9,732 nucleotides of DNA from Sabulitectum sp964571965 (GCA_964571965.1 CAZNFQ010000080.1:1-9732); one strand, 5' to 3'; shown: positions 1 through 7,887, counted from the stretch's first letter. Numbers and translations: made by a program. Notes: generated from the letters alone by a model not told the origin.

Positions 1-233
1 ATGTGGTCCGTCCGATCTACCCCGGAGCCTTTGCCACGGAAACCAGTTTTTCCGTAGCCGCAAGGGAATCCAATGCAATGCCCATTTACATAAGGTATGG
101 TACGGTAGCGGTCCTGGCAGGCCTCAGCGCCTGGAAGTTCTCCGATGGCGATGAGAGTTCCGGAACTGTTTTCGCTGTCATGGCTGGAATAGATGTTTTT
201 GGAAATTTACTGTATGACCTCATAGGTCAATAG
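1..233 (+). CDS. C-terminal fragment of an unknown protein, open at the left edge
   Basis: The reading frame through position 3 is open from the window edge to a TAG at 231-233, so this is the last 76 or so codons of a gene that starts upstream. The GTG at position 3 is unlikely to be the true start. The visible part has a polar stretch and then two hydrophobic stretches (around TVAVLAGLSAW and GTVFAVMAGIDVFGNLLYDL), separated by an acidic, serine-rich turn. This suggests a small membrane-associated or beta-barrel-like C-terminus. I do not recognise the family. Only 33 bases separate its stop from the next start, with no clear promoter or terminator between, so it is probably co-transcribed with the motor genes downstream. 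Function unknown. Confidence 0.55.
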   Translation, partial: VVRPIYPGAFATETSFSVAARESNAMPIYIRYGTVAVLAGLSAWKFSDGDESSGTVFAVMAGIDVFGNLLYDLIGQ

Positions 234-266
234 ATTAATCAGCTGATACTAGAGAGGAGCCCCTGA

Positions 267-1124
267 ATGCGTAATAACCTGTTTCCCCTGATAGCGGTGA
301 TCATTTTACTTCTCGTTCCCATGGCTGCGTATTCCCAGACCGAAGAGGAACCCGCAGAGACTGATTCAGCTGCTGTGGATTCCGCCGCAGTTGATTCCAC
401 CGTTGTTCAGGAAGAGGTTGTCCAGGAGGAAACACCTGCTGATACATTACCGGAAGAAGAGATTGAAGAACCGGAGGAAGTCAAGGCCGGCTTCTTCAGC
501 CAGATCGCCACTTTCTTCAGGCAGGGCGGACCTGCAATGTGGGCTATTCTCGGTTTCTTTGCCGTAGGTATGGTTATTACCATAGAGAGGCTTATTTTCC
601 TCTTTGGAGTGGCACAGATGAATCCTGAACAGCTCATGGCAAAGATCGCATCATTGATCCGCAAGGGGAGCATTGAAGGAGCAATCGCCTCAGTGAGTGA
701 AGAAAAAGCTCCCCTGGCAAGGATAATTGAAGCTGCTCTCAGGAACTATAAAGGTACAGAGAGAGACATACAGAATGCAGTGGACGAGATGGCCCTTGCG
801 GAGCTTCCAAGGATCAACGCAAGAATAGGCTTTCTGGCAATGCTTGCCAACGTGTCAACCATGGTTGGTCTTCTGGGAACCATTTTCGGTCTCATAGCAG
901 CATTCGCCGCCGTTGCCGCAGCAGACCCGGAACAGAAGAGCGTTCTTCTCGCAAACGGTATATCCCAGGCAATGAACACCACCGCCTTCGGTCTTATTTC
1001 GGCTATACCGCTTCTTATCATACACTCGATACTTACTTCGAAGTCCGACTCTCTGGTTGACGATATCGACCGTTACAGTGTTATGGTCATGAACATGCTG
1101 GCACAGGCGAGAAAGGAAGCCTGA
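267..1124 (+). CDS. MotA/TolQ/ExbB-family proton channel protein with periplasmic acidic extension
   Basis: A 285-residue inner-membrane protein of the TolQ/ExbB/MotA family, whose members form the proton-conducting stator that powers TonB-, Tol- or gliding-type machines. The ATG is preceded by GAGGAG at 254-259. Residues 1-23 form a signal peptide (cleavage likely near AYS-Q). Residues 24-73 are a very acidic extension made of five-residue repeats (DSAAV, DSAAV, DSTVV, QEEVV, QEETP). The canonical core follows: a first membrane helix at about 89-114 ending in the conserved ER (E107-R108), a cytoplasmic domain at about 115-186, and two more helices at about 187-217 and 238-258. These carry the family motifs TMVGLLGTIFGLI and TTAFGLISAIPLL. 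Its stop overlaps the next start by one base (TGATG). It heads a four-gene motor operon with two ExbD-like proteins and a TonB-like transducer. Family assignment is firm. The process it powers is not shown, and AglR-like is my best analogy. Confidence 0.93.
   Translation: MRNNLFPLIAVIILLLVPMAAYSQTEEEPAETDSAAVDSAAVDSTVVQEEVVQEETPADTLPEEEIEEPEEVKAGFFSQIATFFRQGGPAMWAILGFFAVGMVITIERLIFLFGVAQMNPEQLMAKIASLIRKGSIEGAIASVSEEKAPLARIIEAALRNYKGTERDIQNAVDEMALAELPRINARIGFLAMLANVSTMVGLLGTIFGLIAAFAAVAAADPEQKSVLLANGISQAMNTTAFGLISAIPLLIIHSILTSKSDSLVDDIDRYSVMVMNMLAQARKEA
363..437 (+). repeat. Five 15-bp units encoding acidic pentapeptides
   Basis: Five in-frame 15-base units encode DSAAV, DSAAV, DSTVV, QEEVV and QEETP in the periplasmic extension of the TolQ-like protein. 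The first two units are identical in protein but differ at synonymous positions, so the repeat is old or kept at protein level. They read as a flexible, negatively charged linker. Divergence increases from the first unit to the last. Confidence 0.6.
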
Positions 1125-1681
1125 TGGCAAAGGCAGCATCGGGGCGGAGCAGAACAGGTAAACACCTTCCGGAGATAGATCTTCTTCCGGTGATGAACCT
1201 CTTCTGCTGCATCATACCGTTCCTGCTGTTCAGCGCTACATTTCTTGAAGTGGTTGTCATAGAGATGGCTCAGACCGAGGGCGTAAGCAATGCGGGAGCA
1301 GGGGCCACCGCAAACCTTATGCGTTCCGAGGAAGACAGACTGCAGCCAAAAATAATAATGACTGAGCAGGAAATGTTCATAGGCACTGTAAGCGGAACGG
1401 TGCACGTCTGTTACGCCCAGGAAACGGAATATAACGGGGAGATCGTAACAACTTTCCCCTGGGATTCCCTCTCAACGGATATTTCAGAGGTTTACGATGT
1501 TCTTGCGGAAGCCTATCCCCAGATAGAATTCCACAAGATCACGATCCTCACGGTGGAAGAGATGCGCTATCAGAATATCATCAGGGCTATCGACATAGCC
1601 AGCGAGGCTGGTTTCGATCAGCCTGGTCTGCAGGTTGCACCGTCCGCGTCCGTTAATTCAGCAATGGGAGGGGGCAGCTGA
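1124..1681 (+). CDS. ExbD/TolR-like protein 1, with Asn at the proton-carrying Asp position
   Basis: A 185-residue single-pass membrane protein. A short basic N-terminus (about 1-15) is followed by one membrane helix (about 20-45) and a periplasmic domain. The helix entry IDLLPVMNLF aligns without gaps to E. coli ExbD INVTPFIDVM. That puts N25 where ExbD, TolR and MotB-type stators have the Asp that carries the proton. The periplasmic part ends with a TolR-like segment (about 134-168: KITILTVEEMRYQNIIRAID, then SEAGF), then an Ala/Ser/Gly tail. The start overlaps the previous stop by one base, with AAAGGA at 1112-1117 as ribosome site. Its stop overlaps the next ATG. Family membership rests on position in the operon, topology and the two conserved segments; it is a divergent member. 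It probably pairs with the second ExbD-like protein in a mixed stator, in which it may be structural and not proton-conducting. Confidence 0.82.
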   Translation: MAKAASGRSRTGKHLPEIDLLPVMNLFCCIIPFLLFSATFLEVVVIEMAQTEGVSNAGAGATANLMRSEEDRLQPKIIMTEQEMFIGTVSGTVHVCYAQETEYNGEIVTTFPWDSLSTDISEVYDVLAEAYPQIEFHKITILTVEEMRYQNIIRAIDIASEAGFDQPGLQVAPSASVNSAMGGGS

Positions 1682-2223
1682 TGAGTGCACCATCCAAACG
1701 CAGAGTTCCCCTTCTTCTTGGCTCGGGGAAATCCATAGCCATAGCAAGGGGCGGAGACAAAAAGGTTACCCTTAACCTGACTTCAATGATTGACATGTTC
1801 ACCATTCTTCTTGTGTTCCTTTTGAAGAGCTATTCAGCAGACGGCCAGATAGTCACCGTGAGTGACCAGCTCGTTCTGCCCAAGGCTCGAATGGAAGAGA
1901 GGGTGGAGCTGAAACTGGAGATACAGGTGAACAATTCCGTCATAGTTGTAGACGGAGATCCAATTCTGTCAGTAACTCCTGAACTCCTTTCTTCGGGGAA
2001 CTCCATTCCCGAGCTCGTTGTAAGACTTCAGGACCATTTGGAATATTCCAGGCTTACCAGAGGTACCCTTACTGAAGATGATACGAAAATCAACATCCAG
2101 GGCGATGTGGGTATTCCGGCAATTCTTCTTCAAAGGGTGATGGCCAGTTGTTCGGAGGCCGGATATGTGGGGCAGAACCTGGCTGTTATCAAGACCGAGA
2201 CTCTGGAAGAAGGCGGTGTCTGA
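1681..2223 (+). CDS. ExbD/TolR-like protein 2, with the conserved Asp
   Basis: A 180-residue ExbD/TolR-family protein: a basic N-terminus, one membrane helix at about 31-50 and a periplasmic domain. The helix begins LNLTSMIDMF, so D38 stands at the proton-carrying position. The C-terminal part (INIQGDVGIPAILLQRVM, then SEAGY and LAVIK, about 137-171) is the typical TolR/ExbD periplasmic fold signature. The middle (QLVLPKA..., then ELKLEIQVNNSVIVVDGDPI) also matches the family pattern of a leading strand and a short exposed loop. A strong GGGAGGGGG at 1666-1674 precedes the ATG, which overlaps the upstream stop by one base. Its own stop overlaps the start of the transducer gene. With the TolQ-like subunit it should form the active proton channel. 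The Myxococcus gliding motor likewise has one TolQ-like (AglR) and two TolR-like (AglQ, AglS) proteins. Confidence 0.88.
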   Translation: MSAPSKRRVPLLLGSGKSIAIARGGDKKVTLNLTSMIDMFTILLVFLLKSYSADGQIVTVSDQLVLPKARMEERVELKLEIQVNNSVIVVDGDPILSVTPELLSSGNSIPELVVRLQDHLEYSRLTRGTLTEDDTKINIQGDVGIPAILLQRVMASCSEAGYVGQNLAVIKTETLEEGGV

Positions 2224-4088
2224 TGGTGGCTGAAGTGAAAAAGGTGCTGGCAGTTGCTGCCATGCGCGAAGGAAAGGTGGTTACCAAACTCCTTCCAGGC
2301 GACAGGGAGATAACCCTGGGGTCAGGCTACAACAACAACATCGCCGTGGAAGGTGCGGGAATTCCCGACAGCATCGTATTTATCAGTAAAGCCTCCGACG
2401 GACAGTCATGGGAACTCCGGCTCTCTGAAACAATGGATGCTCAGATAACATCTGCAAACGGCTCCAAACTCAAATTCAGTGATCTGAAAGGCCTCGGGAT
2501 ATTCAGCACCGACGAGAACGGTCATTATCTTCTTAAGGTCAATTACGGCGATCAGGGTATGGTGAATGCCGGACCATTCGTTATTCACTTCGGATTTATC
2601 GACCCACCCAGGATCGCAGAAAAGAAGTCTGAACCAAAGAAGAAAAAACCTGAACCCGAAAAGGTGGAAGAAGAAAAGCCCTTCGTTCCCGACAAGCGGG
2701 TTCTCAAGCTGGTCATCGAGGGTGGTCCCCACGGCAGAAAGGAGATATTCCCCAATGCCGGCATCATGACCATAGGCCAGGCGGATTACAACACTGTGGC
2801 CGTTGCTTCCCAGGATCTTCCCCGAATTCATACACTTCTTGAGCCCGAGCAGGGAAACAAGTACATAATGAGGCTTCTGCCCGAGATTAAGGGCGGTGTT
2901 GAGGTTAAGGGAAGCGTTATTCCCTTTGCTACGCTCATCGAGCGGAACCTTCTTAAGCAGGAGAAACCAGGTGAACCTTTCATCTGGGTTTTCGACAGGA
3001 ACGTTTCCGGAGTATTCACCATTGGCGGAACCGAGGTTTTCTTCGGATTTGCTGAACCGCCCCCGGAGATGCTCAAGCCCAAGCCGAAACCAAAACCCGT
3101 CATTCCCAAGGATACAACTAAACCCGCATTTTACGACTGGAAGAGCTTTGCGTGCAGACCCCATGAACAGGTAACCTTCCACGTAAGCAAGAACGAGAAC
3201 GAAAGATACAAGATCATTCTGGGAATAGGTCTTGCAATTGCCATTCTCAGCGGTGCAGTAACAGACAGGCTGATAACCGAGGTGAAGGCATCGAAGTCAC
3301 AGATCCTCAGGAATGCGCCAAGTGCCAGAGTTGCTCAGCTTTCTGAAACACCTCCCGCTGTTGAAGCTGGTCTCGGTGAAGAGATAATCAGCGATATGCC
3401 TGTGGCCGAGGTTGATGCAGGAGCTGCCGGCGGAACCGGCGGGCCCGCAGAGGGCGGCGGTGCCGCAGCAGGAGCCGACGCTGCAGGTGACGTTCTCAGC
3501 AGCATCAGCTTTGCGGCATACGGTACAGGCTCAGCAGGCGGCGGAGCAGGATTCATTGGGGACCTGCAGTCCGCAGCTTCTTCCGGAACCGGTCTTGCCT
3601 CGGGGCAGACAGGAGATGCACTCATTGCAGGCGCAGGCAGCGGCGGCTCAGGCGGTCTTGCCGGTCTTGCAGGAGGTGGAGGCGGTGTCGCAGCGTCGGC
3701 TGAAACGGTTAGCTCCAGTGAAATGCAGGCAGCGCATCAGGCAGCCCAGGTATCATTCAGCGCAAGTGCTTCAGGTGAGGCTATCGATCTCGGCTACAGA
3801 AATATGAGTGATATCAGAAGAAGAATTAACGTTATAAAAATGCGTGTGCAGACAGCTTATGAAAGCCTTCTGAGAACCAACCCCGGAGCTAGCGGAACCA
3901 TTACCATCAACTTCTCCATTACCCCCAGCGGTTCCGTAACCGGTGTTTCAGTCAGTTGCCCGGGAGCTCTTTCCAGTCTTCAGGGAACCGTGACCTCAGC
4001 GGTGAGCAGCCTCAACTTCGGACCTGCTCCGGAACAGACTGCAAACCTGCCTGTTTCGGTGCCCTTTAACCTGGTACCGCCTCAGTAG
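2223..4088 (+). CDS. TonB-like energy transducer with tandem FHA-like modules and AgmX-type C-terminal domain
   Basis: A 621-residue protein. I place the start at the ATG overlapping the previous stop (TGATG at 2221-2225). The frame stays open 75 bases upstream, but that part lies inside the preceding gene. Domains in order: FHA-like module A (about 6-129), a Lys/Pro/Glu linker (133-157), FHA-like module B (158-280), a PKPKPKP linker (286-297), a basic and polar stretch, one membrane helix (about 329-349), a Gly/Ala-rich periplasmic spacer (about 394-495), and a C-terminal domain (about 525-621). The last contains RINVIKMRVQTAYESLL, GTITINFSITPSGSVTGVSV and a final FGPAP...PVSVPFNL pattern, as in AgmX/PglI and TonB C-terminal domains. 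The modules share a duplicated layout, each ending FGF[IA][DE]PP. Neither has the Gly-Arg phosphothreonine-binding signature. The likely job is to carry force from the stator to an envelope partner, as for Myxococcus GltG/GltJ. The partner and process are unknown. Confidence 0.82.
   Translation: MVAEVKKVLAVAAMREGKVVTKLLPGDREITLGSGYNNNIAVEGAGIPDSIVFISKASDGQSWELRLSETMDAQITSANGSKLKFSDLKGLGIFSTDENGHYLLKVNYGDQGMVNAGPFVIHFGFIDPPRIAEKKSEPKKKKPEPEKVEEEKPFVPDKRVLKLVIEGGPHGRKEIFPNAGIMTIGQADYNTVAVASQDLPRIHTLLEPEQGNKYIMRLLPEIKGGVEVKGSVIPFATLIERNLLKQEKPGEPFIWVFDRNVSGVFTIGGTEVFFGFAEPPPEMLKPKPKPKPVIPKDTTKPAFYDWKSFACRPHEQVTFHVSKNENERYKIILGIGLAIAILSGAVTDRLITEVKASKSQILRNAPSARVAQLSETPPAVEAGLGEEIISDMPVAEVDAGAAGGTGGPAEGGGAAAGADAAGDVLSSISFAAYGTGSAGGGAGFIGDLQSAASSGTGLASGQTGDALIAGAGSGGSGGLAGLAGGGGGVAASAETVSSSEMQAAHQAAQVSFSASASGEAIDLGYRNMSDIRRRINVIKMRVQTAYESLLRTNPGASGTITINFSITPSGSVTGVSVSCPGALSSLQGTVTSAVSSLNFGPAPEQTANLPVSVPFNLVPPQ
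3414..3714 (+). repeat. Low-complexity Gly/Ala/Ser-rich coding segment
   Basis: This stretch encodes a periplasmic spacer of the transducer, dominated by Gly, Ala and Ser (for example GGTGGPAEGGGAAAG and AGSGGSGGLAGLAGGGGG). It replaces the Pro/Lys-rich spacer found in classical TonB. At the DNA level it shows as GGCGG/GCAGG-rich sequence. A spacer of this composition is expected to be flexible and long enough to cross much of the periplasm. Confidence 0.6.
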
Positions 4089-4098
4089 ACACATACAG

Positions 4099-4131
4099 AA
4101 AAGGGCCGTTCCAAAGGGAGCGGCCCTTTTT
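4099..4131. terminator. Strong rho-independent terminator between convergent genes
   Basis: A 14-bp stem pairs 4099-4112 with 4117-4130 (AAAAGGGCCGTTCC against GGAGCGGCCCTTTT, with one G-T pair), closed by the tetraloop AAAG. It is followed by T's on the plus strand and, through the A-run at its left foot, by T's on the minus strand. It therefore works in both directions. It starts 10 bases after the transducer stop, and its right foot touches the stop codon of the convergent acetyltransferase gene. Confidence 0.9.
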
Positions 4132-4531
4132 AGTGCCTGAGTGTCATTCCGGGAGCGTTATCGGTTCTTTTTACGAATCCGTGTTTCGCGTAAAAGGGCT
4201 CTTTCCCCTCTGCGCAGAAGAGCTGAATCTCTTTTATCCCGATTTCCTCTGCCATGGCAAGAATTCGTCTGAGAATCTCAGATCCAATGCCCCTGCCCTG
4301 GAATCCGGGCAGGACTATCATCTCATATACCATCCCGTGAAGAATTCCGTCTGAAACCAGCCTGCCGAAACCAACCAGCTGATGGTCATTTCTGGCAGAA
4401 ACGGTTAAAGTGCTTGCTTTTACCGCAGCTATGAGTTCTTCAGGCGTTAGTTGATAATCATCGTTCCAGCCGGTTGTGAGAAAGAGGCTGAAGAGTTCAT
4501 CTCTACCCGGCAGATCATAAGAATACTTCAT
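4130..4531 (-). CDS. GNAT-family N-acetyltransferase
   Basis: A 133-residue single-domain GNAT acetyltransferase, which moves the acetyl group of acetyl-CoA to an amine on an unidentified substrate. Motif A is clear: MVYEMIVLPGFQGRGIGSEI at about 67-86, with Q78-G-R-G-I-G83 as the pyrophosphate-binding loop for CoA. The C-terminal motif B follows as EPFYAKHGFVKR (111-122), whose Tyr114 is at the usual place of the general acid. It ends APGMTLRH, a common ending in small GNATs. The start codon has GAGGGG (complement of 4539-4544) seven bases upstream. The gene converges on the motor operon, shares its terminator, and is divergent from the lipoprotein gene. Nothing in the context gives the substrate, and no link to the motor is evident. 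Confidence 0.88.
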   Translation of the reverse strand: MKYSYDLPGRDELFSLFLTTGWNDDYQLTPEELIAAVKASTLTVSARNDHQLVGFGRLVSDGILHGMVYEMIVLPGFQGRGIGSEILRRILAMAEEIGIKEIQLFCAEGKEPFYAKHGFVKRTDNAPGMTLRH

Positions 4532-4595
4532 AGGAATACCCCTCGATCCAGGTGCTTTATTACGTAAAACTTACTTATGAAATTTGACACTGTTT

Positions 4596-4601
4596 TATAA
4601 T
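4596..4601 (+). promoter_or_regulatory. Candidate -10 box for the lipoprotein gene
   Basis: A perfect TATAAT lies in the AT-rich divergent gap, 28 to 33 bases before the GTG start. A TTGACA at 4584-4589 is only six bases upstream, too close to act as its -35 box, and the properly spaced position (about 4571-4578) matches poorly. It is a plausible -10 element, but the full promoter is uncertain. Confidence 0.35.
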
Positions 4602-4617
4602 AAATGAAACCCCCTGC

Positions 4618-4624
4618 AAGGAGG
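4618..4624 (+). promoter_or_regulatory. Ribosome binding site fixing a GTG start
   Basis: AAGGAGG ends four bases before GTG at 4629-4631. It supports GTG as the start, because the resulting N-terminus is a complete lipoprotein signal peptide and no ATG nearby would give one. Confidence 0.75.
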
Positions 4625-4628
4625 AATA

Positions 4629-5735
4629 GTGACATATTGCAAATTGGCTTGTCTGATTATCGCTGCGCTTATCACCGCCTGTGGAGAAGCCGTTCCTCAA
4701 CCGGTTACATCGGTTCCGCTTATCCCTCTGTCCGTTGTGGATACCATAGGAGCTGATTACGGTGATTCAGCTTACGTTCTTGGGTCTGTTTTATGTATGG
4801 GCCATACCCCCGGCGGTAACATAGCTGTTCTTGACAGGCCCTCTGCCAGCGTGAAGGTGTTTACGAGAACCGGTGATCACGTCTGCACGATAGCCGGCAG
4901 GGGAGACGGCCCCGGTGAGCTGGCTTCTCCGGATGCAATGGTTTTGTGGCCCTGTGGAGACATAAGCATACTCGACAATCATAGAGGCGGTTATTTCAGG
5001 TATTCAGAGAGCGGAGAATACCTATATCCTGAACTGGAGATTTACAGCAACGTACACCTGGATATCATTGCCGTAAACGATTCTGAATTCGTTTCGGTGA
5101 AGTCCAGATTCATCGAGGATGAAGCTGTTCCACAGATTGCCGCTTTCATTGGCAGATTCCCGTATTCCATTGATCCCAGTGTCGTTTACTGGGAAACGGT
5201 TCTCACATTCGATCCGGCAACATTCGGAGATGATCTTCTCACATACTACTTCTACATGTCATGGGCAGCTGACCCGGAAACAGGGAACGTATACATCTGC
5301 CCCTTCAGTGAAACCGACTACAGAATATTCTGTTACGGTCCAGAGGGAGAACTTTTCAATGAGATAACCGCCGAGGCTCCAGTCATAGAGAAGAGCCGGG
5401 AAGAAATACAGGATGAAACTGATTTCGTCAGGGGCTGGCTTACTGCTCTCGAAGGGGGAGATCCCGACTACAGTGTGAGTTGCGACCCATTTCCCTATCG
5501 GCTTCCTGTTTCTGATCTTGATGTGGACGGTGACGGAAACATCTGGGCACGAAGGGGAACGGAGGATGTTCCCTTCTTCGACATCTGGACTCCGCAGGGA
5601 GAACTGGTTGCACAGGCGGTTCTGCAGGGGGTTGGCCCTGAGAGCAGGTCATGGAACTTCACCATTGATAAGGGCGGTATAGCCGCTTTTGACGAGTATC
5701 CTATAGACTACCAGCGGATATTCATTATCCAGTAG
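4629..5735 (+). CDS. Predicted 6-bladed beta-propeller lipoprotein
   Basis: A 368-residue exported protein. The N-terminus is a lipoprotein signal peptide: K5, a hydrophobic stretch and the lipobox ITAC with Cys18 as the lipidation site. The mature part begins with a Pro/Val-rich spacer and then repeats of the NHL/6-bladed propeller type. The clearest is GNIAVLDRPSASVKVFTRTG (63-82) followed by GRGDGPGEL (90-98), the turn typical of this group. Later repeats include GDISILDNHRGGYFRYSESG (110-129), GNVYICPFSETDYRIFCYGP (219-238), and DVDGDGNIWARR (298-309) then FFDIWTPQGELV. The propeller probably binds a ligand or partner at the cell surface or periplasm; no catalytic motif is seen. It stands alone between a GNAT gene and groEL, both on the other strand. 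Function unknown beyond the fold. Confidence 0.75.
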   Translation: MTYCKLACLIIAALITACGEAVPQPVTSVPLIPLSVVDTIGADYGDSAYVLGSVLCMGHTPGGNIAVLDRPSASVKVFTRTGDHVCTIAGRGDGPGELASPDAMVLWPCGDISILDNHRGGYFRYSESGEYLYPELEIYSNVHLDIIAVNDSEFVSVKSRFIEDEAVPQIAAFIGRFPYSIDPSVVYWETVLTFDPATFGDDLLTYYFYMSWAADPETGNVYICPFSETDYRIFCYGPEGELFNEITAEAPVIEKSREEIQDETDFVRGWLTALEGGDPDYSVSCDPFPYRLPVSDLDVDGDGNIWARRGTEDVPFFDIWTPQGELVAQAVLQGVGPESRSWNFTIDKGGIAAFDEYPIDYQRIFIIQ

Positions 5736-5803
5736 ATGATTTTACCCTGAAACCGCTAAACCCGTTTCCATCAGTGGCAGCTGTTTTTTCGGCAGGCAAA
5801 GGG

Positions 5804-5813
5804 TGACCGGTCA
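5804..5813. repeat. Perfect 10-bp palindrome TGACCGGTCA
   Basis: It lies in the 189-base convergent gap between the lipoprotein gene and groEL. The gap holds no gene that I can support. A TTGACA at 5849-5854 has no matching -10 box. The palindrome could be a protein-binding site, but both flanking genes end here, so a chance palindrome is as likely. Confidence 0.3.
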
Positions 5814-5877
5814 TACTCAACTGTGCGACAACAATATACGAGCGTTATTTGACAAACTTACGGAGGGCCTTACTGAA

Positions 5878-5910
5878 GAGGCCGCGGCAGTTGCCGCGGC
5901 CTCTGTTTTT
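5878..5910 (+). terminator. GC-rich hairpin terminator
   Basis: GAGGCCGCGGCA (5878-5889) pairs perfectly with TGCCGCGGCCTC (5892-5903), giving up to 12 bp with a minimal loop, followed by TGTTTTT (5904-5910) on the plus strand. It fits a rho-independent terminator for the lipoprotein transcript, about 140 bases after that stop. It also lies 22 bases past the groEL stop, but on that strand it is followed by TTCAGT, so it would be a weaker terminator for groEL, or mainly a 3'-end stabilising hairpin. Confidence 0.8.
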
Positions 5911-5924
5911 CTTGAGCTGTACGT

Positions 5925-7559
<1,635 letters not shown>

Positions 7560-7572
7560 TATGGAGTTCTCC

Positions 7573-7872
7573 TTACTTTTCTATTACGGCGAGAATGTCA
7601 TCCTCACGGATGATCACAAGCTCTTCGCCGTTTACGGTGACGTCTGTACCCGAATACTTACCGATAAGGATTTTATCACCCTCTTTTACCTCAGGGGCGA
7701 TGAACTCGCCTGAATCGGAACGCTTGCCCTTGCCCACGGCTATGATGGTGCCCTCAAGGGGTTTTTCCTTGGCTGTGTCGGGGAGAACGATTCCACCCTT
7801 AACTACCTCTGTGGGCTCTTCGCGACGGACAATTATCCTGTCGAAGAGCGGTCTTACCTTAAGTTCTGCCAT
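7573..7872 (-). CDS. groES: Co-chaperonin GroES (10 kDa)
   Basis: A 99-residue GroES, the heptameric lid for the GroEL cage. I use the ATG at 7872, giving MAELKVRPLFDRIIVRR, because AAAGGAG (complement of 7881-7887) sits just upstream. A longer frame from a TTG at 7890 would place that ribosome site inside the gene. The mobile loop that contacts GroEL is visible as EEPTEVVKGGIVLPDTAKEK (18-37). The roof and barrel segments EGTIIAVGKGKR, VKEGDKILIGKYSGTDV and EELVIIREDDILAVIEK complete the family pattern. Two bases of its stop codon lie within the groEL ribosome site. I found no CIRCE element (TTAGCACTC-N9-GAGTGCTAA) upstream, so HrcA control is not indicated in this window. Confidence 0.98.
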   Translation of the reverse strand: MAELKVRPLFDRIIVRREEPTEVVKGGIVLPDTAKEKPLEGTIIAVGKGKRSDSGEFIAPEVKEGDKILIGKYSGTDVTVNGEELVIIREDDILAVIEK

Positions 7873-7880
7873 TTTGTTAT

Positions 7881-7887
7881 CTCCTTT
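7881..7887 (-). promoter_or_regulatory. Ribosome binding site fixing the groES start
   Basis: CTCCTTT on the plus strand reads AAAGGAG on the minus strand, eight bases before the ATG at 7872. It rules out the in-frame TTG at 7890 as start. Confidence 0.85.

Noticed and set aside
2148..2222. Upstream in-frame ATG extending the transducer by 25 residues
   Set aside because: The extension lies in the conserved C-terminal coding region of the second ExbD-like gene and has no ribosome site. The TGATG overlap start fits the pattern of the two previous junctions.
2406..3182. 258-codon open frame on the minus strand inside the transducer gene
   Set aside because: It is antisense to a well-supported gene, has no ribosome site or context, and its translation is low-quality.
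4560..4567. TTACGTAA palindrome in the divergent gap
   Set aside because: An 8-bp palindrome in AT-rich intergenic DNA is readily found by chance, and no second copy is present to support an operator.
4584..4601. TTGACA and TATAAT next to each other as one promoter
   Set aside because: Only six bases separate them, where about 17 are needed, so they cannot be a -35/-10 pair.
5849..5877. TTGACA as a promoter toward groEL's 3' end
   Set aside because: No -10 box lies at the right spacing, and no open frame with a start follows before the terminator hairpin.
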